From contig JAIOPX010000194.1 of the NCBI GenBank assembly GCA_021413705.1, forward strand, positions 1 through 64,000: a DNA stretch of 64,000 bases, written 5' to 3'. Made by a program: the position numbers and the translations under genes. Source of the DNA: Planctomycetota bacterium. GTDB taxonomy: Bacteria; Planctomycetota; Planctomycetia; Pirellulales; UBA7805. Position 1 is the first letter of the stretch. Each line of letters opens with the position of its first letter. Of this stretch, positions 43,931 to 52,274 are shown one piece after another. The notes under the pieces were generated by a model. That model saw nothing but the letters and a program-made list of their open reading frames with translations. It made no database searches and had not been told where the DNA came from.

Positions 43931-46900
43931 ATGGCGAGCGCGAACCAACGTATTGGGGAGTACCTTTTGGACGAACGGATCGGCGGCGGCACGTTTGGCG
44001 AAGTTTGGCGCGCGCATCATCATGTTTGGCCGGACCAACTCGTAGCGGTCAAACTGCCGACAGATACCCGTTATGTGAGAAACCTCCAGAAACAAGGCGT
44101 GGCCGTCCACAACATCGTTCATCCGAATGTGGTCCGGGCCATCGGATGCGACCCGTATGCCGATCCACCGTATCTGACGATGGAGTACGTCCCAGGCACC
44201 AGCCTTCGCCCACTCATCACCGACAAGAAGCTCACCATCCCGGAAGCCATCAGGGTCATGGGGCATGTCCTGCATGGCCTGAAGTGTGCTCACGAGCAGG
44301 GCCTTCTTCATCTGGACATTAAGCCTGAGAACATCCTGATCCATGAGCGGGCGTTGCACGATGGTTTTGGCCTGCAAGGGGTCGTCAAGATCACCGACTT
44401 CGGGGTTGGCGCAGCCGCTGCTACCACCGCCGCCGAGTCCATCGTGCTTTCCGATTCACTCAAGAGCAGCGATGGAAAGAACCTGGTCGGTACATTGGCT
44501 TATATCGCGCCCGAACAGCGCGATGGCGGCGCGCCCGACGCGCGCGCGGATTTGTACGCCTGCGGTGTGGTTCTCTTCGAGATGCTGACGGGTGAGCGAC
44601 CAGCGGGAACGGACCTTCCAAGCGACCTGAATCCCGCAGTTCCCAAGTACCTGGATGACGTGTTCCGGCGCGCCTATACCCGGAAGGACAAGCGGTTCGC
44701 GGCCGCAGAGGAGTTTCTGAACGCTCTGGCGAAGGCTGACCGCGCTGCGTGTCCACAAACAACCACATCATCCGCAGAGGTGGCGCCAAATGCCTCGTAT
44801 CCATCGTTGCCGCCAGAGTCAAAGATCGTCCATCTTGGGAACGCCCCTTCCTCACCTGACCACGAGCCGAGCCCCTACCCATCATTGCCGCCGGAATCGA
44901 AAGTAGTCCCCATTGCGGTAACTGATCCAAGTTCGCACGACGCCGCGGAGATTCCTGCGGACCCAGAATTGATTGCGTTTGATGAACTGAACAAGAAGCG
45001 AATCGCCAGCGCCGACGAACTGAAGGCGGCGTTACGCCATCTCTACCATCATCGCCAGCTTTCGGGCGAGGAAATCGACCGAATTCGGAAGCGGCTGACG
45101 ATGTGGGCCGACACGATCCCTCATCACAAGATCACGGACTTCGGGCAGCGCATCAAGATCAACCAAGCAGTTGTCGCGCCGTACTACTGGTTTACGTTGC
45201 GCACTCAATATGAATCGCGAGAGGTCGAACGCAAGGAGGAACCTTACCGGGGCACTCGCCTGCCGGCGCTGGTCACGAACGAGGGTAACATTCGGATTTG
45301 GGCTTACCCGTTCGCGCGGACCGAGGACTTCGCTCCCGCCAGCTATCACTATCGCGTCGAGGATTCGCAGGAAGTCCGTGACTGTCAGCCGTGTAAGACG
45401 ACCGGCAAGGTGACGTGCGCGAATTGTACCGGTCGGGGCCAGGTGGGTTGCCCGACCTGCGGTGCAACAGGCAACGTCCACTGTCCTGCATGCAGAGGCA
45501 GTGGACAAATTCGAAAGGTCAGACAAGAGGTCCGATTCCGCGACAAGACGCAGTATCGGACAGTTACGAAGTATAGCACTCGATGGGACGCGAGCAATCC
45601 ATCTAGAGGGACTTGGCAAGAACCATACACGGTGCAGGAACCATATACAGTCCAAGAACAGTACACCGAGAACGTATACTTTCAGGAGCCTTGCCCCGGT
45701 TGCGCGGGCAGCGGCATTGTTACCTGCCAGAACTGCAATGGCACCCGAGAAGTCTGCTGCGACCCCTGTGTCGGTACTGGCCAAGTGACATGCAAGAACT
45801 GCGACGGGCAGTGCAAAGTAGTGAGCTTTCTGCTGGTGCATGACAAGTTCGAACCCGCAGAAGACACGCGACTTCACCCCAACCCAGCCCTGCAATATGA
45901 TTGCTCGAACCTGCTGGATAGAAAAACAGACTACCGCGCTGTGCTTTGGCTGTCCCGCCCCGCGTTCTCGCCGTCCGTTGCGGAGGTCCTCGAAAACCCA
46001 TCTCTGAAGCCCATCGTCACCGAGGCGATTGAAGCCTCCAAAGCCCCATGCTGCCCAAGCAAGCGAATCATCAAGCAGTCCATCAACATCTGGCGAGCCA
46101 ACGTGGTGTACATTAAGTATACCTACGACAAGACGGAGTACGATCTGTGCTTGTGCGGGAACCAGCTTCAAGTCCTTACTCCAAGCAGCCCGATCAGCCA
46201 GATCACAGAGGGAATTTACGAGCGTGCCGTGAAGCTGATGGATACGGAGGATATCGTCGCTGGATTGAACGAACTGTGGAAGACGCTCGACATGCACCAG
46301 CGGGATGAGCAGGCCCAGGGCACATTGGAGGCTGTTCGGGCGAAACTGTCAGCCGCCTACATGGCCGAGGCAGCGACACTTTCTGCGGAAGGCCTTTGGC
46401 CGGACAGCCTATACTACTCGGATCGTGCCAGGTTGCTGGTGCCGCTCAATCCAGCGGTGGGGAAGCACGAACGGAAGATTAGCAATCGCACTCGCCTTCT
46501 GCACTTGGGCCCACCTATCGGGATTGGCGTCACTGTTGCCCTGATGGCAATGGCTATCCACCAGCCCCTCCTCTTTGTGGCTGCGGGAGCAGCTATGGGC
46601 GCCGGAATTGTCTGCCAGCTTGCACTCGGGATAAGGATTCGTGGAACGGGGCACGCACTGGTGCATTCCTCCGTCCTTTCGAGCCTCTTGGCACTCGGCA
46701 TCGGCCTAGCCATCTGCTCCAGTACCCCAGCAATGGCGCTTATACCTGCCGTCGCGATCGCGATTGCAGACCTAATCCTATTCAAGAGCCTTAAGAGGCA
46801 ATTATTGCGCGCAAGTCCGCCGAAGGCGATCCGCAAAGAGCCACAGGACGCCATTCGGCAAATCTGCAAGTTGCTCGGACAAGACTGGAACAATATCGGG

Positions 46901-47890
46901 CTGAACTATCTGGCATTGCCGTCGCTTTCCTCGTACTCCGGCAAGATACAGGAACTCGTGGGCAGCGCTGACAGGCGTCGCGAGCAGGCCATTGCGACCG
47001 CTCAAGCATACGACGCGAAGATAGACAAAGTGGCGAAGGATCTGGTTGGCAAAATTGTTGCATTGATTCAGGCAATATGCAGCTATCTCGAAGCAATTGG
47101 CGCCGGGCAAGAACCTCCATCCACCGCGCAACAGATCCATGCACTCGCGCAATCGTGCCAGCAGCTAATTGCCTACTTCGAGAAGGTATGTGATTGCATC
47201 CCGAGCACAATTGATGTTGGGGGTGAAAACGGCAGCACAGAACGCATTGCGGTCAACATTGCCCGACCACAAAGTTTGCTCGACTGTATTGACACGGTTA
47301 AGCCTGTTGTGGAAAGCGCGAACAACATCGTGAAGAATCCCATGGGTTTCCATTCGCACATTCGAGAGCGGCTGGCGAAGGCTGGCGCAGCGTTTGAGCA
47401 ATTGGGATTGGCAAAGCAGCGAAAAAAACTGGGCGAGATCCTGATCGACTGGGGAATCATCAAGGCGGCCGAACTTACCAAGGGGCTCGAACACGCCAAG
47501 GTCAATAACCTCCGCATCGGCGAATCCCTCGTCGATCTCCAGCTATGCAGCGAGGCGAACGTCTACAAGGCCCTGGCCGCCCAGCACAACATTGAGTACG
47601 TGGATCTCGACAAGAACTCCATTGCGCCTGCGGCCGTCAATCTCATCCCCGATGACCTGATGCGCAAGCATCTCATCCTGCCCTTGGGCATGGAAAACGG
47701 CCGGCTGCGCGTCTGCATTCACGACCCATACGACTTGGAGACGCTGGAAATTCTCTATCGCCGCGTGAACAAGGAAATCCGTCCGGTACTGGCTTCGAAG
47801 AGCCGGATCAAGAACGTGCTCGATGAACTGTTCAACAGCACGGCCAGCAACACCATCGGCAAGACGATGGACAAGCCATCGACAATCTGA
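43931..47890 (+). CDS. Ser/Thr kinase with DnaJ-type zinc fingers, membrane helices and MshEN domain
   Basis: A 1319-residue protein. Kinase domain 8-270: GGGTFGEVW, catalytic HLDIKPEN and DFG in KITDFGVG. Residues about 484-628 hold repeated CxxCxGxG-like motifs (CPTCGATGNVHCPACRGSG; CPGCAGSGIVTCQNCNG), the DnaJ zinc-finger pattern, split by a Tyr/Gln-rich stretch. About four hydrophobic helices span 855-953. The end (1166-1306: KKLGEILIDWGIIKAAEL, SLVDLQLCSEANVYKALAAQ) is an MshEN domain, which in some ATPases binds c-di-GMP. I know of no standard protein with this order. It may sense infection at the membrane and signal by phosphorylation. Confidence 0.9.
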   Translation: MASANQRIGEYLLDERIGGGTFGEVWRAHHHVWPDQLVAVKLPTDTRYVRNLQKQGVAVHNIVHPNVVRAIGCDPYADPPYLTMEYVPGTSLRPLITDKKLTIPEAIRVMGHVLHGLKCAHEQGLLHLDIKPENILIHERALHDGFGLQGVVKITDFGVGAAAATTAAESIVLSDSLKSSDGKNLVGTLAYIAPEQRDGGAPDARADLYACGVVLFEMLTGERPAGTDLPSDLNPAVPKYLDDVFRRAYTRKDKRFAAAEEFLNALAKADRAACPQTTTSSAEVAPNASYPSLPPESKIVHLGNAPSSPDHEPSPYPSLPPESKVVPIAVTDPSSHDAAEIPADPELIAFDELNKKRIASADELKAALRHLYHHRQLSGEEIDRIRKRLTMWADTIPHHKITDFGQRIKINQAVVAPYYWFTLRTQYESREVERKEEPYRGTRLPALVTNEGNIRIWAYPFARTEDFAPASYHYRVEDSQEVRDCQPCKTTGKVTCANCTGRGQVGCPTCGATGNVHCPACRGSGQIRKVRQEVRFRDKTQYRTVTKYSTRWDASNPSRGTWQEPYTVQEPYTVQEQYTENVYFQEPCPGCAGSGIVTCQNCNGTREVCCDPCVGTGQVTCKNCDGQCKVVSFLLVHDKFEPAEDTRLHPNPALQYDCSNLLDRKTDYRAVLWLSRPAFSPSVAEVLENPSLKPIVTEAIEASKAPCCPSKRIIKQSINIWRANVVYIKYTYDKTEYDLCLCGNQLQVLTPSSPISQITEGIYERAVKLMDTEDIVAGLNELWKTLDMHQRDEQAQGTLEAVRAKLSAAYMAEAATLSAEGLWPDSLYYSDRARLLVPLNPAVGKHERKISNRTRLLHLGPPIGIGVTVALMAMAIHQPLLFVAAGAAMGAGIVCQLALGIRIRGTGHALVHSSVLSSLLALGIGLAICSSTPAMALIPAVAIAIADLILFKSLKRQLLRASPPKAIRKEPQDAIRQICKLLGQDWNNIGLNYLALPSLSSYSGKIQELVGSADRRREQAIATAQAYDAKIDKVAKDLVGKIVALIQAICSYLEAIGAGQEPPSTAQQIHALAQSCQQLIAYFEKVCDCIPSTIDVGGENGSTERIAVNIARPQSLLDCIDTVKPVVESANNIVKNPMGFHSHIRERLAKAGAAFEQLGLAKQRKKLGEILIDWGIIKAAELTKGLEHAKVNNLRIGESLVDLQLCSEANVYKALAAQHNIEYVDLDKNSIAPAAVNLIPDDLMRKHLILPLGMENGRLRVCIHDPYDLETLEILYRRVNKEIRPVLASKSRIKNVLDELFNSTASNTIGKTMDKPSTI

Positions 47891-47988
47891 TGGCCTCGCT
47901 CGATGCCACCGACAAGGCTCCGTGCTGCCTCCTATAAAACGATCAACGGCAGTTGGGGCACCGGCCCCCGGTCATTAGAGTTAGCAGG

Positions 47989-48095
47989 GTCATGGTTCTG
48001 GGCTGCGAGAGCCGTGGCAACCTCCACGATCTCGAATGGCAGATCCACTATATTGTCGGGGTAGAAAAGCCTTACCGCCGCGGCCGCAATACCTG
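47989..48095 (-). pseudogene. Relic of a second HelD/UvrD-like helicase gene
   Basis: About 100 bp aligns without gaps to 29540-29640 of the broken helicase, at roughly three quarters identity by eye. The minus strand reads YPDNIVDLPFEIVEVATALAA against YPERVVDLPFEIVEVATALAA. The similarity stops abruptly at both sides. It therefore derives from a related but distinct copy. The neighbourhood (47891-48417) contains no intact gene. Confidence 0.75.
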
Positions 48096-48256
48096 TATAT
48101 CGACGCTGGGTTCTCGCGGGGGATTCTGGTGCCGACGCCGTCGGCTGGCGCCCAATTTGCGGTCAACGACTGGAACATCGGGAGGCTTTCGGCCGGGCGG
48201 CACACATTGAGACTATCCGCTGACCGCCGCGGCTAATCCGAACAACACACATGTCT

Positions 48257-48301
48257 GGGGGCCCGAAATTTGTGGGTCAGTTTTGGGTCAGTCGCCACGT
48301 G
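48257..48301 (-). pseudogene. Relic of an integrase C-terminus
   Basis: The minus strand encodes ATDPKLT, as in the tail of the integrase at 20200-21483; 23 bases are identical to 20268-20290. It lies about 120 bp inside the right attachment repeat. It is too short to be functional and marks an earlier integrase gene or a rearranged element end. Confidence 0.5.
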
Positions 48302-48417
48302 ACAGCCGGTTGAAAACCACTTGTCTACGACTTGCTGTCCACTTGTCATCCTCGAAATGACCCACAAAAACGCTTGTAAGTGTCATAATGACATATAGTT
48401 ACAAGCGGCCGAGGGGC

Positions 48418-48459
48418 CTACGGAGCCGAAGGTTGCAGGTTCGACTCCTGCAAGCTGCA
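48418..48459 (+). repeat. Right attachment site (attR), 3' half of a tRNA gene
   Basis: Perfect 42-bp copy of the sequence at 20142-20183: anticodon loop CTACGGA to the acceptor end AAGCTGCA. The preceding bases allow only three of five anticodon-stem pairs and no acceptor 5' strand is found, so this copy is not an intact tRNA gene either. It probably marks the right junction of the element. Confidence 0.8.
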
Positions 48460-48618
48460 GTTAGGCGCAATAAGGACTTAGAGAAATTCGCGCCGACCTG
48501 CCGTACCAAATTCCGTACCAAATAAACTCTCCGCCGACCGACAAGGGCGGTGAGGGCAAGCAGCCGACCTTGTGGTCAAGCCCTGGTTCTTTCCAAGGTT
48601 CTTGACTGGAGGTGCGTC

Positions 48619-48945
48619 ATGTCACGCCCCAGCAAGGTTTGGTTTCGCAGGGACACGGGTTGGTGGATGGTCACGTTGGACGGGAAGAAGATCCGTCTGG
48701 CCGAAGGCCGGCCAAACCGGAAACTGGCCGAGCAGAAGTTCCACGAGCTGAAGGCGGTGCAGGCCCGGCCAAGGCCTGGACTTGCCACCTGCGCCGCCCG
48801 CTCGCTCCTCATCGGCAGGCGATACGGCACCCAGTTGGACGCGGAGCCATGCCACGAACCGGAATGCGGCCAATCCAGCCCAGAGATCCGGGGAGTCGTT
48901 GCCCTCTCAAGGCGATTGGCGAGCGCAGTACATGCAGAATCTTAG
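48619..48945 (+). pseudogene. N-terminal remnant of another tyrosine integrase
   Basis: The ATG at 48619 follows CTTGACTGGAGGTGCGTC. The first 50 residues (MSRPSKVWFRRDTGWWMVTL, then KLAEQKFHELKAV) resemble the arm-binding start of phage-type integrases. After that the frame loses any integrase character and ends early. This is a different integrase family member from the intact one. It lies 160 bp outside the right repeat, reading away from it, as if it belonged to a second element integrated at the same site. Confidence 0.55.
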
Positions 48946-49016
48946 CGATCGTGCCCAGTTGCCCGCACACGATCGCCACGACTGCAGATGCTGGCTGCCT
49001 TGCTCGTCCGCGATCG

Positions 49017-49177
49017 CAGTACGATACGGCGTAGCGGAAATCGGCACGGCGACGGGCTGCATCGAGCAGTTCTACGCGATCAGCGCCGAAAGCAAGATCA
49101 AGCACCCAGCCATCGCAGCCATCACACAGGCGGCTCAGAAATGGTTCGCGACGTCGCCGTCTTCCAGGACGAAGTAA
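49017..49177 (+). pseudogene. C-terminal remnant of a LysR/NhaR-type regulator
   Basis: The frame reads VAEIGTATGCIEQFYAISAE then KIKHPAIAAITQAAQKWF, which matches the C-terminal end of NhaR-type LysR regulators. There is no N-terminal DNA-binding part in this frame upstream; the sequence before it is unrelated. The start of the fragment is approximate. It is probably chromosomal debris at the edge of the island. Confidence 0.55.
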
Positions 49178-49270
49178 ACTTGGAGGATCGCACCCTTCCG
49201 ACCTGGCACCTGACCTTCAGCGCACGGCTTGTACAGCCTGAACGTGGAGAGTTTCAGATACTCCGCGAGG

Positions 49271-50197
49271 TCATTGATGCTCATCACCGGGTCGTGCAGG
49301 CCCAAGCTCTCTCTGGCGGATGCGGTTCTGAGCCCGCAGTTGTCGTGGCGACTTCCCGTATACCTGCCGAAATACGCGGTTGAACTGTGATAGCGACTGA
49401 AAGCCCGAATCGAGGGCTATTTCGGTGATCCTTCTGTTCGTCCCGTGAAGCAAGTTCCTGGCGTGTTCAATGCGGAAGCGAGCCATGTATTCGCGGAAGG
49501 TCAGGCCAGTCGCGTGATGGAAAATGCGAGACAGGTGGCTGGGGCTGACCCCACACTCGCGAGCCACACTGGATAGGTTGAGATTCTGCAGCAAGGCCCG
49601 CTTTCGTATGGCCCTGACCGCGTGTGCCACGAATTCAGGAAGTGCGGAGGACAGTTGTGCCAACTGCGCCGTCACCTCCAGGGCCAGATGCTTTTCCCAG
49701 AGCGCCACGATGCGAAGGTAGGCCTGAAGCGACGAGATGGAAACCAATTTGGCGCTCGCGAGACACTTGGCAAGCGTCACCTGGTCCAGTGAGACATTGG
49801 CCTTGCGGAGAAGATGCTCAGCACGGCGCACGTCACGATCGGTGGTTTCGTGCGTCTTAAACCCCGCGAACCTGAGGAAGCCCACGTTGATGCCACTGAC
49901 CCGAACGGGTACCACCGCTTCGTGCAGTCCGGCGTCGCATGTGACAAACTCAGGCAGTCCTTTGGCGTGTGCCGACAATCGATGAATCGCAGACGCACAC
50001 AAACTCCTCCCCGCATCACATTTGTGAATCATCTGGCACATGTGCGTCGTCGGAACCGATGCAACTGCGTCCTGGCCGACCTCATCCATGAAGTCCAACT
50101 GCAACCCGGTGATCAGCGCAAAATCTGCCTTGAACTGTCGCAGCGCGTCTGAAGTCGCGACCTTCCGGGAAAGCGCATGTCGTATGATGGTCGGCAT
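49271..50197 (-). CDS. PocR-domain AraC-family transcriptional regulator
   Basis: A 308-residue regulator. Residues 20-150 resemble the PocR ligand-binding domain (CQMIHKCDAGRSLCASA, FVTCDAGLHEAVVPV, GINVGFLRFAGF) with conserved Cys residues. The AraC-type double helix-turn-helix occupies about 205-300 (SVARECGVSPSHLSRIFHH, ITEIALDSGFQSLSQFNRVF). It is divergent from the DUF4914 gene with a 150-bp shared promoter region. That suggests it controls the DUF4914-purKE-sbtAB run; the ligand is unknown. Confidence 0.88.
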   Translation of the reverse strand: MPTIIRHALSRKVATSDALRQFKADFALITGLQLDFMDEVGQDAVASVPTTHMCQMIHKCDAGRSLCASAIHRLSAHAKGLPEFVTCDAGLHEAVVPVRVSGINVGFLRFAGFKTHETTDRDVRRAEHLLRKANVSLDQVTLAKCLASAKLVSISSLQAYLRIVALWEKHLALEVTAQLAQLSSALPEFVAHAVRAIRKRALLQNLNLSSVARECGVSPSHLSRIFHHATGLTFREYMARFRIEHARNLLHGTNRRITEIALDSGFQSLSQFNRVFRQVYGKSPRQLRAQNRIRQRELGPARPGDEHQ

Positions 50198-50347
50198 TTA
50201 CGACCACGATACAGGATGCGTCGTTTCGTGACCACATAAAATGCGCACTCCTAAGCATGGCCTGCGGAGTATTGAACCGCGACGCCTGCTACAAGCAGGT
50301 CGTGAGGCACCTGCCCTCGATTCGCGTGAAAGAACAAAGGAACCGCC

Positions 50348-52267
50348 ATGCCCAGCGAACGCCGCATCGAAACTAGAAGATCCGTCCATCTACCCTTCCC
50401 CATTCCGGTGGAGGCGGCCGATTTGCTGGATGCCGCACCGGCAGTCACGGTCGCGCAGTCGGCTGCTGAGTTGACCGAACTCGCAACGCGGGACGCCGTC
50501 AACGGGGTCTATGAGGTCGCCTATGACGTTCCCGGAAAGGGGCGAGTCGTCGAGGCGACGGTCTGTCGCGTCAAAAACGGCATCAGCGCCAACTACATCG
50601 AGCCCTACATGCGGCGACGCGACCCGGACTGCCTGGTGATCGGCGACACACGGCCCACCGACAAGCCGACGTATGCGCAGCGCTTTGGCCAGCAGTTTGA
50701 GCCGGTTCGGCAAGAGACCATCGCGTGGCTGGCGAGCCAACGGTTGGCGGTCTTCCCGTTCTTCGCCGGTTCGCCCGGCAAGGGCACTCACGCACTGGTT
50801 ATCGCACCGGACAACGCCGGCTTCTTCGCCCTCGGCCTGGCCTTGCTGCAGGGAATCCTCAGTCGGGAACAGATACCGCAGGACTTCCTCCCCAGAGCGA
50901 TCATCTACGTCGCGCCCCCGTTCCGCCACACCCACTTCGCCGGCAAGCAGGTCGTGGTGCATAACCGAATCGATGGCATGCACGAACTGTTCAGCTACAA
51001 CCTATATCCCGGCCCCAGCGCCAAGAAAGGCATCTACGGGGTTCTGCTCAACATCGGCGAGACGGAAAAGTGGGTGACCATGCATTGCTCGACAGTGCGG
51101 GTGGTGACACCTTACGACAACCGGATTGTCATCGTCCACGAGGGCGCAAGCGGCAGCGGCAAGAGCGAGATGCTCGAGCACATCCACCGCCAAAGCGATG
51201 GTTCCCTGCTGATTGGCCGCAACACCGTTACGGGTGACGAGCGTTCCCTGGTGCTGGCGCGAGGCTGTGATTTGCGTCCGGTGACCGACGACATGGCGCT
51301 ATGCCACCCCTCGTTGGAAAAGGGCCACGGGAAGCTCACGCTGGTCGATGCCGAGCAAGCCTGGTTTGTGCGCGTCAACCATATCACACACTACGGCATA
51401 GATCCCGACCTCGAGGCATTGACGGTCCACCCGCCCCGACCGCTACTGTTTCTCAATATCCATGCCACCCCTGGCAGCACAGCTCTGATCTGGGAGCACA
51501 TCCAGGATACGCCGGGCAAGCCGTGCCCCAATCCCCGCGTCATCGTCCCCCGCGAGATCGTGCCCGGCGTGGTCTCAGGTCCCGTGGACGTGGACATCCG
51601 CAGTTTCGGTGTGCGAACCCCCCCTTGTACGACGGAGCTTCCGACTTATGGCATTGTTGGCCTTCTCCACATGCTGCCGCCGGCGCTCGCCTGGCTCTGG
51701 CGACTGGTGGCTCCCCGCGGGCACGACAATCCCAGCATCGTCCAGACCGAAGGCATGTCTTCGGAGGGCGTGGGCTCCTACTGGCCCTTTGCCACGGGAC
51801 GGCGCGTGGATCACGCCAATCTGTTGCTCAACCAGATCATTGAGACCCCGCAAGTGCGGTACATCCTGGTGCCGAATCAGCACATCGGCGCGTGGAAAGT
51901 GGGCTTCATGCCGCAATGGATCGCCCGCGAGTACCTGGCCCGCCGTGGTGGGGCGCGCTTCAGCAGTCGGATCATGAAGCCCTCCCGCTGCCCGCTGCTG
52001 GGGTATACGCCAAACAAACTGATCGTCGAAGGCAGCACCATCCCCCCCTGGTTCTTCGAGGTCGATCTGCAGCCAGAGGTGGGACCGGCCGCCTACGACC
52101 GGGGCGCGGAGATTCTGGAAACCTTCTTCCACGGTGAACTCAAGCAATTTCTCGTGCCCGATCTGCTGCCGACCGGCCGCAAAATTATCGAGTGCTGCCT
52201 GTCGGGCGGCACACTGGCCGATTACGAGGCGCTGCTCGATCTAGCCACGCTGGAACCGGAGGCGTGA
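50348..52267 (+). CDS. DUF4914 family P-loop protein (PEP carboxykinase-like)
   Basis: A 639-residue protein I assign to DUF4914. The P-loop HEGASGSGKSEML near residues 266-278 and the overall layout recall PEP carboxykinase and HPr-kinase-like folds, which share a related nucleotide site. No membrane segments. Ribosome site AAAGGAACC precedes the ATG. First gene of the rightward operon-like run; eight bases separate it from the next gene. Reaction unknown. A PEPCK-like role in carbon or bicarbonate metabolism would fit its neighbours, but that is inference. Confidence 0.7.
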   Translation: MPSERRIETRRSVHLPFPIPVEAADLLDAAPAVTVAQSAAELTELATRDAVNGVYEVAYDVPGKGRVVEATVCRVKNGISANYIEPYMRRRDPDCLVIGDTRPTDKPTYAQRFGQQFEPVRQETIAWLASQRLAVFPFFAGSPGKGTHALVIAPDNAGFFALGLALLQGILSREQIPQDFLPRAIIYVAPPFRHTHFAGKQVVVHNRIDGMHELFSYNLYPGPSAKKGIYGVLLNIGETEKWVTMHCSTVRVVTPYDNRIVIVHEGASGSGKSEMLEHIHRQSDGSLLIGRNTVTGDERSLVLARGCDLRPVTDDMALCHPSLEKGHGKLTLVDAEQAWFVRVNHITHYGIDPDLEALTVHPPRPLLFLNIHATPGSTALIWEHIQDTPGKPCPNPRVIVPREIVPGVVSGPVDVDIRSFGVRTPPCTTELPTYGIVGLLHMLPPALAWLWRLVAPRGHDNPSIVQTEGMSSEGVGSYWPFATGRRVDHANLLLNQIIETPQVRYILVPNQHIGAWKVGFMPQWIAREYLARRGGARFSSRIMKPSRCPLLGYTPNKLIVEGSTIPPWFFEVDLQPEVGPAAYDRGAEILETFFHGELKQFLVPDLLPTGRKIIECCLSGGTLADYEALLDLATLEPEA

Positions 52268-52274
52268 GGAGACG

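Larger units (their letters stand above)
20142..48459. mobile_element. 28.3-kb integrative element bounded by tRNA-derived 42-bp direct repeats
   Basis: Two identical 42-bp sequences in the same orientation (20142-20183 and 48418-48459) enclose the segment. A tyrosine integrase gene lies immediately inside the left copy, reading toward it, as is usual for tRNA-targeted islands. Inside are an excisionase-like gene, Gam, a RadA-like ATPase and a serine recombinase as the mobility part, and a defence-type gene cluster plus a large kinase as cargo. I see no capsid, portal, tail or conjugation genes, so mobilisation would need a helper or another route. Boundaries rest on the repeats; the tRNA gene itself is not intact at either end. 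Confidence 0.75.

Noticed and set aside
48036-48236. 66-codon plus-strand frame near the right end of the element
   Set aside because: It overlaps the helicase relic in antisense and has no start signal. The second half has a vaguely secreted-protein look, but too little to call.
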